A stretch of 64,000 nucleotides of DNA from Diplolepis rosae (lineage: Eukaryota > Arthropoda > Insecta > Hymenoptera > Diplolepididae): NCBI GenBank assembly GCA_030998225.1, contig JAPYXD010000680.1:9486001-9550000 (forward strand), given 5' to 3'. The notes below the pieces were generated by a model. The model searched no databases. It saw only the letters and a list, made by a program, of their open reading frames with translations, and had not been told where the DNA came from. Of the stretch, positions 44,994 to 56,800 are shown in pieces (the first letter of the stretch is position 1; the number at the start of each line of letters is the position of its first letter). The position numbers and the translations under genes are program-made.

Positions 44994-47900
44994 TTATTCT
45001 TCTTCTTTTAAAGATGACTTATGGCTCTTACTAGGTTTATTTTCCATATCTTGCTGATCAGTGTTACAATTTTCTGCTGCTGCTTGCTGCTGTAATTCCT
45101 GAACCAAGCTTCGAATTGCATCTAATACATAATTGATTCTAACAAAATGAAGTATTGTACCTATTGTACCCATGTGTTCACGAATTGCAACTCCAATAAT
45201 ACAATTATTACCAGACGTATCGATGATTTTAGTTAGTGGACTACCAAGGTCACTCTGTGCAAAAGTTAAAAATATATAAACTACATTACACAAAATTTAC
45301 GTGAGTGGGAACTAATCATCGGTACCTTCAGAATATACAAACTAAGTTCCATTCTAACTTAAATCTGTTTCATCTTTTATGTTTTTTGAATATGCTGAAC
45401 TCTTTCTAATAAGTTATTTTCCAAAAAATCATACAGATTCATAAATTTTATAGTGTATTTACCAAAAGTATAGATTGCTCTGATTCTACTGGTTTTCCAC
45501 ACATCACCTTGCGTCTATAATCTAACTTCATCCTGGAAATCCCTCTACAAGCTTCATTGCCCCGAAGGTTTAAATACATACAATGTGGTTTTTCTGAATG
45601 CTTTGAGTTCCTAAAAAGGACATTTGTTGGTTCTTTTTTTGTGACGGCGCCCCATCCACATACTACAGCATCAGATCTATGTACGCGAATATTCACTGGT
45701 TCTTCGAATAAATCCAGAATTCGTACACGCGTATAATCAACAGTATCTGCAAGCTAGAACAATGACTGAAGTTATCAAATAAATATACAAATTTATTACA
45801 AATACAGTAAGCTGTAGAGCAAAGTTGACTAAATAATTTTTTGAAATCATCTTAATACTTATAACTTTTTAATAATGATAACTTATTTAATCAGGTATTT
45901 AAAGTTTTTCAATCAACTTACCAGTACAACTCCAATTTCGTAATTGTATTTCATATTCATTGTATTAATAAATTTAATTTCATCGAGGTACGCAACTTTG
46001 AAAATATTTATTCTTTGTCCGTCCTTTGAATCTAGATCTCCAAATACAGCAGTACCCTTTTCTTTGTTGTCTTTCATGCCAACTCCCATATACCATGCAC
46101 ATTCACCTGTAGTTAAGAGTAAACGCTCTTTAAACAAGCCAGAACTACAAATGTGAGAATCGTTCAGTTGTAAAGAGGCTACGTGGTTGTATTTGATATG
46201 TTTTTCAGGGTACGCATTTAATATTTTGCTTCCCAATTGGGATGAGTTGACTTCTTTACGTGCGCCTTAAAAAGAAATCATTATTTATGTATACGTATAT
46301 TAATTATGTAATCATGCCCTCGTAGAAATATTTCATAACACACTCAGAAAAAAGTCTGGTTAAAACAACCAGAATTCCGTCTATTTCAACTGGAAGAAAA
46401 TGTTTCGGAGAGCCATACTAGTAGTTCCGGTTAAAAATGTTAGAAATTCTAGTAAACACATTTCGGTTGTTTTGATCTTTTATTCCAGTTAATGTAATAA
46501 AATTTTCAAGTTATATCACCGTAATTTTTTTAGTAAAAAATTTCTCGTTACTTTCATGGTTATATTTCGGTTAATTTAACTAATTTAGTCCATTTAAGAA
46601 TACCATTCTCCTAGCTAAATTTACTAAAATAGCCCGGTTGAATTCTAACATGACCTTCAAAATATTTAATAATTTAAACACGTGCAAATTATGGTATTTG
46701 AAATAAAAAAATCTACCCGCTTGGCGGGCACATTAAGGAAACGATTTTGCAGAACAACGCTTATTTCGTATCTCACATATTTTGGGGAAAAAATCGAATT
46801 TTTTTAATATTAAAAATCAAAACATAAAATATACATCCTGTCGAGAAATTTCTCGATAAGAATGTGTAGACCTTATTTAGCCAAACAATTTTCATCTAAA
46901 AGGTTTTTTTAATCTCACATATTTTGTGTAAAAAATGGAATTTTTAAATTTTAATCGTATTTTTTGGAATTGAAACGAAGAATATATGTTTTATCAGAAA
47001 CTGTGTCAAACAAAACTTGTAGATCTTTTTGAAGCTAACAACTTTGTATTCTTACGTTTTTTTCTTATTTTACATATTATTGTTAAAAAATTGAATTTTG
47101 GATTTTCAATAGTTTTTTTTTTAATTAAAAAGAAAAATATGCATCTTATGAAAAAATGTTACAATTCAAATTTGTAGGTCTTTATTTATTCAATAATATT
47201 GTATCATAACGTTTTTTCGTATCTCGTATAATTTAACTGGAAAATGGAATTTTGATATTGACTTTTTTCGAATTTGAATATGCTGTAATATTTCTAATTT
47301 TGATTTAATCAAAAAATGTTATCAGGATAATTTTTAGAGATTTATGAGCACTATCTAAAACCAGTATTAAAATTTTTAATTTTTTCAAAAAATTATTTTC
47401 AAAAACACAAAAGTGGTGCTCAACCCCTCAATTTTGATTGGATGTGGCTGGTTAACGAACTTGACCTTACTTTTTCGGCTCCGATAAAGTGTACAAAAGC
47501 TCAATTCAATCTGATAATTCTATCGAGAGTTATGCCGCACACGACCTACAGCCAGACAGACAGACAGACACTTTCGTAAAAACCATTTTTTCTGACTCAG
47601 GGGGTCTCAAAACGTAAAGATTTGATGAAAATTTCGAAAGTCATTTTTCACATAAAATCAATACCTTCTCAGCCATGATGAGAATGTAAAAATATATATT
47701 TATTGTTGAATTATTTTATTGTGCTTATGTTAAAATTTTTTTTTTTTTTTTTTTGGTGAGGAGGAAAAATGGCGAAATCTTTAATAGACATTGTACAGGA
47801 CTCTCCTAGGACGGGACTAGGCATACCTGTTAAAACCAAAAAAACCCCTCTCTCGAACCAATACCGCACCCGCGGAAAAGCCTTTCGGCTTCAAACTCCA

Positions 47901-49938
47901 CGGGTGGTTAGATCCAGCTTAAAGTCGCGTGCGACTCTCCCGTCATCCGTTCACCCGGGACTCCCATCCGCGGTCACACGCCCGTTAGGCAGACTGACTA
48001 GCCGCGCCAGTAAGGGGAGGAATAAAGCGAGTCATCCCCTGAACGACGCTGACAGCCACGTCCGCCCAAGACGCAAGACCGCGGGTGCAGGCCCCGATGC
48101 GATTTCTACTGGCCCCAGTTGTTGTCGCGCTCTACACGCCCATCGAGCTTCCTCTTCTTCATCACCACGGTGACGAATGACTAGATAAGTGTCCATTTTT
48201 GTTAAGACTGAAGCATGAGAAGGTCCATCGTGTCAGGTGTGAGTTGCGCGCCCACTTCCCGACCGACAGCCTCTCTCGCCACGCCCCACATGGCACAGAA
48301 AAAGAATGTGTGTGAATGAGCAACACATCGGCCCTACTCTCCCTGGCAGTCTGCATCAGAATGTTCTGGGCTTCCTTTCCTCTCCCGAGGTTGCGCTACA
48401 GGAACTTCAATTTCTGCCTCTCAACCTCCGGAGCTCTGCCCTAAGTATTGGGCAAGAACCGCTCCCCGAAGCATGGCCGACATCTTTTTCGCCCCTATCA
48501 GCGCAGGTCAGGCACAGAGGGGGAGCCTTGCACTCCTTGGCCACGTGCGACGTGCCCCCACACTTCCAGCAGGCATCCTTCCTGCCTTGAAGCGTACACC
48601 TGCGCAAAACATGGCCATATCCCTGGCACCTGAAACACCGGGAAACCTCGACATGCTCTCTGATGCGACTTCCAGGGACCTCTTCTAAGCCAAAGATTTA
48701 ATTTCGACCTTCTCCCCGACCGCCTTCTCGAAGGCTGAGACGTCACCCCCTTTCTAAGGATCAGGAGGATCTCCTCCCTCCTAGTTATCCGGATGGAGAG
48801 GACCTCTGCTCCCGAATTCTGGGGGTTCACCGTGGCCTTCATGGCTTTCAGGATCTAGACGTAGGACTCACCATCCTTCGCTGATATCCTGACAGCGTCG
48901 CTCGACCTAGCAGCCGGATTGCGCCTCGGCAACTTTGCCTTGACTCTAGGTTCCTGTGCAGAGGGCACAGAAACCTATTTTTCCTTCTTTTTCTTCTTTT
49001 TTTTCTTTTTTTCGACCAGCTGCCATTCCCCATCCTTCTGTGGGATCTGGCCTCTGTACATTTGAATACATATAAATCCATAATCTATAAATTTTTTTAC
49101 TTTTCAATTTTTCCTTTAAGTTATCTAACTATCACTTACTTAACACCTTGTAAACTTTATTCTCCACATTATAATTTGATTCATAAAATTGAAAACAGGA
49201 TATGAGCGACGGAAATGTCAGAATCATGCTTTAAATGGGGCTAATCGGGGTAATTTCTACACGGGTAGAAAAAAATGCAAAGAAAATCAATGAACATTAT
49301 ATTTCCTAAATTTTATGAAATGCTTATAAGGCCATGGATCAATCCAATCACGTGTCCAACTTTCTATAGAAGTTCGTAGAAGATAAGTTTGTTATTTTAC
49401 AAAATGACTTCCTGGAAATTTGCAAAATAAAAACAGAAAACGATAAGAAAGTGTGTCAACTTCATTTGAGTGAAAATTCTGCTTTCTCATACATAAACAT
49501 CCATATTTCTCTGTGTACTTTGTAAATTAGAAAAGTTATCTTGCATGAACAAATAAATATATAATTTAGTCACGTGGTCCAATTGATTCATGGCCTTAAA
49601 TGGAAAGAATAATCTGTAAAGTATATACTTAACACTTCTTTATAATTGAATTATATAAAGTACAGTTGGCAATGTACGTGATCTGCAACTGAGAATTGAA
49701 AAGCTATTTTTAAATAAAAATGCTGTAAGTTTCAAACTAAATTCAAAAACTGTTGATCAAAACTGAATATCTAGCTTAAACGAAATATTATAATCAAAAA
49801 TTACGAAATTACAACAAAAATTCTCAGAAATGAGGAACAAAAGTTATAATTCCGACATAAATTACTAAGATTGTACATACCCATAGGATTAGCGATGAAC
49901 ATGGCGGCATAGAATAAATACGAAATAATAATTCTCAT
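44994..49938 (-). CDS. SPH gene 3: secreted trypsin-fold serine protease homolog without catalytic triad (long tail, compact introns)
   Basis: Exons 49881-49938 (58 bp), 45922-46265 (344), 45463-45753 (291), 44994-45254 (261, TAA stop). Predicted 317 aa. This is the most compact copy: intron 2 is 168 bp and intron 3 208 bp, which makes the exon order unambiguous and supports the models of the other copies. Exon 2 keeps LTTGEC and YEIGVV, exon 3 VVCGWG. Exon 4 opens SDLGSP, so besides Leu at position 195 the oxyanion-hole Gly193 has become Ser. Its first two thirds resemble gene 2 while its charged tail matches gene 1, which suggests gene conversion. Exon 1 donor is GTATGT. Intron 1 (3.6 kb) contains an unclassified repeat and an internally deleted LINE. 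Confidence 0.82.
46330..46710. mobile_element. Intron-1 MITE, copy in gene 3
   Basis: Left part of the CACTCAGAAAAAAGTCTGG element; broken by the repeat starting at about 46712. Confidence 0.5.
46712..47690. repeat. Unclassified dispersed repeat in intron 1 of SPH gene 3
   Basis: Unit-specific insertion beginning TCTACCCGCTTGGCGGGCAC (with a small CCGC/GCGG hairpin) and ending near a TTCTCA...TGAGAA hairpin and GTAAAAA. Includes a CAGACAGACAGACAGAC microsatellite at about 47553-47568. Very AT-rich; the short ORF at 46986-47177 has no known domain. Confidence 0.5.
47736..49055 (-). mobile_element. R1-type LINE, internally deleted copy L1
   Basis: Poly(T) on the plus strand at 47736-47754 is the poly(A) tail of a minus-strand element. 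Minus-strand frames 48407-48607 and 48498-48842 give an ORF1/gag with a zinc knuckle CWKCGGTSHVAKEC (CX2CX4HX4C) and a further Cys/His cluster. Directly downstream comes sequence matching the extreme 3' part of copy L2, so endonuclease and reverse transcriptase are deleted. GC content is clearly above the surroundings. Inserted in intron 1 of SPH gene 3. Confidence 0.75.
49056..49880 (-). other. Intron 1 of SPH gene 3, part next to exon 1
   Basis: Unit sequence shared with units 0, 1 and 4; no gene. Confidence 0.6.
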
Positions 49939-49981
49939 TTTCTTTATTTTTTCGGGTCTGACACGATGAACAGAAGTTAAC

Positions 49982-50021
49982 TTTTTATATTTTGCAATTA
50001 CTACCATGGGCAGCTCTTATC
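49982..50021 (-). promoter_or_regulatory. Promoter of SPH gene 3, type B (TATA box and GATA site)
   Basis: TATAAAAA at 49982-49989 and GATAAG at 50016-50021. The intervening sequence is the type B version shared with genes 1 and 4 (ACTACCATGGGCAG on the plus strand). Confidence 0.5.
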
Positions 50022-50836
50022 TGCGACAAGTCATAAATATTACTTAGTAAGTTTATTCTTCGAGTTCTCAAAACATTTAAAACAAACTTGTTCGGGATTT
50101 AGATATAAATATTTTGCGATAAAAATTAATATAAATTCTATAAAATATAGGTTGTTATAAAAATATTAATTACTCTATAATATTTTTATTAGATAACTTT
50201 GATACAAAATTCGTGTTCATCTTAACTGACACGCTTGAGATCTGACGTAAAAATCTTGAATAAGTTCTACATTCGTCAAGGCTATCTGAACAATAATTTT
50301 AATACCTGTTGAGTTGCAAGTAAATGTCAAAATGTATCGTTATTATTTAGACGTGCTTGGAAAACCTTCTGAAAGGTTATCATTTAATTTGTAAATTGAC
50401 AAGTGGAAACTAGTCGCCATACTTCGTTTATTTTATTAAATGTTTTAAAATAGTTCAGATAAATCCGAAAATGATTAAGCTCTTTCTGATCATATATCGA
50501 CAAAAGCTTAAAGAGCTCAAATTGAGAAGATGCCTCCAACCCGCAATTAAGATTGTAAGCAACGGTTCATTTCACACGCAACGCCAAGTTCTTACCTCTC
50601 AAACCTAGGCACGAACTAGTCCTCAGCATCACATCTAAATTTAAATGTAATGTTTATTTAACTCTTTGTTTACTGTTATGTAAAGTGCCGTTCACTTATT
50701 GATTATCAAATGAAAGAGATACTAAAAATCTGCCTGCTTAAGCGCACGTGACAATTGAGAAAAGTAGGAAGTTCATGGAACAATTCGGTCCAGTTTCTAC
50801 ATTTTTGTGTCAAAAATACATAAAGTTTTTATTTCA

Positions 50837-51004
50837 AAATTTTGGAAATTGTAGAGGTGAAAACGGATGTAGATAGACTACTTTTGGTTTTGATAATGGA
50901 AAAAATAATTCCAAAATATTTTCTGAAATTGAACTTTTTTTCATTTTCGAAACCAAATATAGTTTATCTACGTCCGTTTCTAACATCTATACAATTTTCC
51001 AAAT
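50837..51004. repeat. Fold-back hairpin A upstream of SPH gene 3
   Basis: Arms 50837-50877 and 50962-51004, the same family as 4037-4209; left arm has a small deletion. Confidence 0.65.
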
Positions 51005-51094
51005 TTCGAAAACACAATTTTATTTAATTTGGAAATAAACATGTAGAAACCTAAAATGAATAACATTTTCTAATTTTGGAAATATCACATAACC

Positions 51095-51258
51095 TGAAGA
51101 CTAAACGTGAAGAATGAATCTTCTATGGTGAATTGACAATGAATAGATAAGGTAATACTATTAAAAGTTGGAAAAAAGAATTGGAAAATAAAATTTAGAC
51201 ACACCAAGCAGAATTTTCACTTTTGCAAACTTTTTTTCCAACTTTGAATAGTATTACC
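51095..51258. repeat. Fold-back repeat B (unit 3), right arm truncated
   Basis: Left arm and loop match 39713-39850; the right arm breaks off after about 20 bp. Confidence 0.6.
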
Positions 51259-51425
51259 AGTTTTCTTTTTATAATGCTGACATTGTCATTGATATTATCT
51301 GAAATGCGAAAGTCATTCGAAGAATCAATTTTTTATTATTGTAGAATTGTACTATTTACATGCAACGCCGTTGACAAGCGACCAATGTTTTAAGATGGTA
51401 TAAAGTTATGCGAGTATGACAATTA

Positions 51426-52139
51426 CAGGGTGGGCGATCTAACGTTTGAAATTTGAATCGGCTATGAAAAAAAAAACCAATGCATATTTTTTCAAAATTA
51501 TGGTTTTATTACAAAGATTGAACCTTTCCATTTAAGAATGAAACACAACATCATTCAAATGACTGCCACGGCTGGCCTTACAGCACCCCATTTAATCAAC
51601 CTAATTTTTTAGTACATTGTCGATTGTTTGGGCTTCAGATCCATGAATGACAATTTCGATTTCGTGTTTCAAGGCCTCAATCGTATCCGGATGGTTAGCG
51701 TAACACTTACCCTAAACGGCTCCCCCACAAAAAACAGTCCAACGGGGTCAAATCACAGCTCGACGGCGACTAATTGACATCAGAATTTCGGCTGATAATT
51801 CGATTTTCGAAAACGGTGCGCAAAAGATCGATTGTCACGTTGGCTGTGTGGCAAATGGCCCCGTCCTGTTGAAACCAAATATTGTCCATGTCAACGTCTT
51901 CAATTTTCGGAAGCAAAAATTCGTTGAGCATGTCATGGTAACGCTCGCTATCGATCGTAATGGCGGCCCCTTGCTAATTTTCAAAGAAAAATGGCCCAAA
52001 GATGCCACCGTACCAAATTCCGCACCAAACAGTCACTCGCTGTGGGTGTACCGGCTTCTTAATGAGGACGTTTGGGTTTTTTGAGGCCCAAATGCAACAA
52101 TTTTGCTTATTTTCGTTATTGACCTTTTGCCAAAACAAT
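51426..52139 (-). mobile_element. DD41D mariner-like element B4, one end lost
   Basis: Left end CAGGGTGGGCGATCTAACG at 51426. The minus-strand transposase remnant matches B1-B3. Right end replaced by unrelated sequence after about 52139. Confidence 0.75.
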
Positions 52140-52361
52140 CTAGTGTTTACACTTCACAGATAGTACTTTACACCATGTAGAATGTTATCCCATAGTTAAA
52201 ACTCCAATATAATCAGTTTGACACTCCAGATTTTCAATTTGACACTTCATTTTTTTCCGTGTAGTGGGCTCTGAAGTCTGGCTCTTACTCTGGTGGGTAA
52301 CCTCTGAAGGTAACTTTTAAGTGCTGGAAGCACCTTCCAAGTGCACATTTCGCAAAAAATA

Positions 52362-52449
52362 TTGTGTGTGCTATGGAGTTAGGCCGTTTTTGGGAATCAA
52401 TCGATATTTAAATCCTCACCCCAAAAACAGCGCCTTAGCCCCTAGCTGC
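52362..52449. repeat. Conserved stem-loop (copy in unit 3)
   Basis: Same paired arms as 24597-24684, with slight changes. Confidence 0.55.
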
Positions 52450-53820
52450 ACAATCTACTATATTGTTGTACTATTAAACTAATGAAATGCAACTCTTATA
52501 CCTACTATGGTAGCAATAACATTCTTATCAATCATGAACAACGTCAGAAGTCAGGGCGCGCTAAAGGAAGTTTCACTTCAAAAACTATATTAATTCAGTG
52601 CAACTAATTTCTGTAGTCACAAATTTCACATCATCAAAAAAATAACGTTTTCTTCAGAAATTTTGTGCAATTAATTGGTTGGCAATTTTTTCGATATCAA
52701 CTATTGAATTAATTTGCTATAAAATCAAATGGACACAATTTTTTAAATCAAAATCATGCAATAAATCATTTTATTATAGTGCCTTTTTTACTTTTATAAC
52801 AGATTATACTTTGTAGAGTTTTGATTAATATTTACTACAAAATTTTTATAATTTTCTCTTAGTAAAATATTAATCAGGTACTTATTATTAAGAAATTATT
52901 AAATTTTAATGAATTCGAAGTAAGTTCAAAAAGTATTTGGAATATAAAAATTGCAAAATTTTTAATTGTCACTGTTTGTAATAAATTTTTGTGAACAGAA
53001 ATTGCTTTTCAAATTAATTTCAATAATGTTTTTAAGCGAGTGTGCAAACTGACAGAGTCAAGGAAAAATTTTCTGCTGGTTTTGGTAGTGTTACGAAAAA
53101 TTGAAACTTTTAGAGGTAAAAATTACTGATCATGAATAAACTTGCCTTGGGTCAATAAATAGTTCTCTAAGTCCTATCAGGTACTCATTATATATCTTTT
53201 TAGATTGTATTTCACGAATAAATACAATCTTAACTATATCTAAGGTACATGGAACGTCAAGATGTTCAAAAATATAACAAAATTTAACTTTGTCGAATTA
53301 AAGTTTAGTAGAGCTCAAATTGGCCCCTGATTCAACCATTTTTGGAATCTAGAAGACGATAGAAGAAAAGCATCTACAAGACGTCTTTATGCTGTCTTTT
53401 AGAGGAACGACATTCGATGAGTTTTAGATTGTTTGAAGAGCTCTATTAGAGCTTCTTGAAAACGTACTCCAGTCCTCTTTAATTGAGGTCTCTCGTAGAG
53501 GTTGTTAAATCCTTATCGAAGTTCAAAATAATCTATTTTACAAGGCCTTACGAAAATCCTGTTTTAGACAACAATTAAGAACTCTGCTCGAAGAGCTAAA
53601 TAAATGGTTCCTAGAGCTCTAGGTTGAGAGCTCTAGAAGAGGTATTAAAGCCTGTATTTTGGATATTAAAAAATGGGCTAAAGGTGATATTTTTGCAGTT
53701 TTTTCAGATATGACATATCACATAGCGACAATTATTATTCTCCTTCTTTTAAAAATGACTTATGGCGCTTACTAGGTCTATTTTCCATATCTTGTATTTT
53801 TTAGTATTTTCTGCTTCTGC
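52450..53820. other. Intergenic DNA of unit 3
   Basis: Shortened version of the other intergenic regions. Has the empty TTAA site for the GGTAGTACGAGC MITE near 53575. No gene. Confidence 0.55.
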
Positions 53821-56800
53821 TTATTGCTGTAATTCCTCAACCAAGCTTCGAATTTCATCTAATACATAATTGATTCTAATAAAATGAAGTATTGTACCTC
53901 CTGTACCCATGTGTTCACGAATTGTAACTCCAATAATATAATTATCACCAGACGTATCGATGAATTTAATTAGTGGACTACCAAGGTCACCCTGTGTAAA
54001 AGTTAAAAATATATAAACTACAAGACACAAAATTCATGTGAGTGGGAACTAATCATCGGTACGTTCAGAATATACAAACTATGTTCCATTCTAACCTAAA
54101 TCTGTTTCATCTTTTATGTTTTTTGAATATGCTAAACTCTTTCTAATAAGTTACTTTCCAAAAAATCATACAGATTCATAAATTTCATAGTGTATTTACC
54201 AAAAGTATAGATTGCCCTGATTCTTTTCTTTGTCCACAAATCACCTTGCGTCTATAATCTAACTTTATCCTGGAAATCCATCTACAAGCTTCATCGCCTC
54301 GAAGGTTTAAAGACATACAATGCAGTTTATCTGAATGCTTTGTGTCCCTAAAATGGGCATTTTTTGGATCTTTTTTTGTGACAGCACCCCATCCACATAC
54401 TACAGCATCAGATCTGTGTACGCAAATATTCACTGGTTCTTCGAATAAATCCAGAATTCGTACACGAGTATAATCAACAGTATCTGCAAGCTAGAACAAT
54501 GACTGAAGTTATCAAATAAATATACAAATTTATTACAAGAACAGTAAGCTTTAGAGCAAAGTTGCTGAAATGAGGGGCTCCATTCAATAAATGGTAATAG
54601 AATTTTAGCGCTTCGACTTGTTGGTCTCTGGCTACTTATAAAAAATCTTTCCAATTTCAAGTGATGCACTGGGCCGGGGCGGGGGGGAGGCTCTCAATTA
54701 ATACTGCTCTGGGCCTCAAAAGCTCTTAGTCCACCACTGACAATTCCAAGTTATGAAACACAGATTTAAGTAGAGATTTTAATTGCACGTCTATTTTTCA
54801 CATAAAGAAATCATAGCTTTTAAAGTTTTAAAAAATAATCAATAAACACGATTTTTTAAAATTATTTTTTTATTTCACGTTGCAAAAACTGAACGATGAC
54901 GTTTTCAACGCTTGGGGAGTCAAGAGGATTCTGAGCAAGCAAATACTTCTAGTGGGAAAGTTTTTCAAAAAGGAATAAATAAGTTTTCTAGAAAATAAAA
55001 CGTAGTTTAAATAATTAACTGTGACCGGCAGGGCATTCAAAGCAAACAATGCAATCGAAATAAGTATTGAAAAATTATGTCTTTTTATACATATATTCAC
55101 TCGCGCATTTTAAGCTTACCGACAACTATATACAACAAAATAAAGAATAACTTACGAATTTGATAAGTGTATGGTGTACTTTAATTTATATCAGGTGAAA
55201 AAATAGAATCATTGTCTGCTTCATAATTCGAGATCACGCAAAGTATTTGATAAAAATACTCTTGACCTTTAGAACCAAAATATTCCCATAAACTGTTTAT
55301 ATCATTTATTTTTGCTTCACTTATTCTAACAGATGGAGAATAAGGAATAATAGTATTATGAAATAGGAACGAGTAAGAAAAGGTTATGACAAATAATGCA
55401 AAATTGTGTGCAAAAATTTCGATTAGCTTAGAATACTCTAAAGCATGAAATACTCGAAATATTGCAGTAATTCTATCAATAACGAGCGATTACGCTGTGA
55501 GTAGTAGCGAGTACGACAACTACCGGCGATTATTTGCATATTTCGAGTTTCTATATGTACCTTCTGTTCATGTTTTTGCCCTAAGCGCTGCGTATACATG
55601 TAAGCGCTGCGCGCGAGAATATGCATAAAGTGTAAACAGATTAACGTGGTTACTCGAAATCAGGCATTTTTATGTGTCGATGATTCGTGTATTTATTACT
55701 GATTTTTGAGTGACCAGGTCAAACTTTTATAAACTGTGTTCTTTTTGCTCATTGATTTGAGCTCTATTAGAATAACGAAGAGAAGGAGAAATTCCATGAC
55801 AAGAACCGTCAAGAAAAACAAATACTAACGAGTATTGCATGTATTTCCAGTGTTACTGCTGAAGAGCGCGGAATAGCATAGAGTATTAGTTACAAAAATA
55901 ATCTGTGGCATCTTGACTAAATGTTGACTTGAATGTATGTGAAGAGCACAAGACCGAGCGCGAAGCGCGAGGTCCAGAAAGAACGGAGCGCGCAGCGCGA
56001 CGATCGAGCATTACGGAGCATTACGGAGCATTACGGATGAGAGAATTTTACCATCTAGATGGGAACTTTCATTGGTAATTTAACGTATTCTTTAAGGATT
56101 ATTAAGATGTAAACCCTTAACTAAGAACTTATTTAATTAGATGCTTAAAGTTGTTCAATCAACTCACCATCACAACTCCAATTTCGTAATTGTTTCTCAG
56201 ACGCATTGTATCATAAAATTGAGCTCCATCAAGGTACGCTACTTTAAAAATATTTTTTCTTTGTCCGTCCTTTAAATCTGAAGCTCCAAATACAGCAGTA
56301 CCCTTTTCATTTCTGTCTTTCATGCCAACTCCCATATACCATGCACATTCACCTGTAGTTAAGAGAAAACGCTCTTCAAACAAGCCTGAACTACAAATGT
56401 GAGAATCGTTCAGTTGTAAAGAGGCTACGTGTTTGTATTCTTCTTGTCTTGCAGGGTACCCATTAAATATTTTACTTTTCAATTGGGATGAGTTGAATTC
56501 TGTACGTGTACCTTAAAAAAAATTATTAATCATGTATACGTATAATAATTATGTAATTATGCCCTTGTGAATGTATTTTATGATACACTCAGAAAAAAGT
56601 CTGGTTAAAAAAACCAGAATTCCGTTTATTTCAACCCGCAGAAAATGTTACAGAGAGCCGCATTGGTAATTCCGGTTAAAAAATTTAGAAATTCTAGTAA
56701 AAACTTTTCGGTTGTTTTGATATTTGATTCTAGTTAATGTAATAAAATTTTCTAGTTGATATCACTGTAATTTTTCTATTAACAAATTTCTCGTTACTTT

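Noticed and set aside
46712..47690. Helitron
   Set aside because: It starts with TC and has a hairpin near the end, but the CTRR terminus and AT target context are not seen, so the class is left open.
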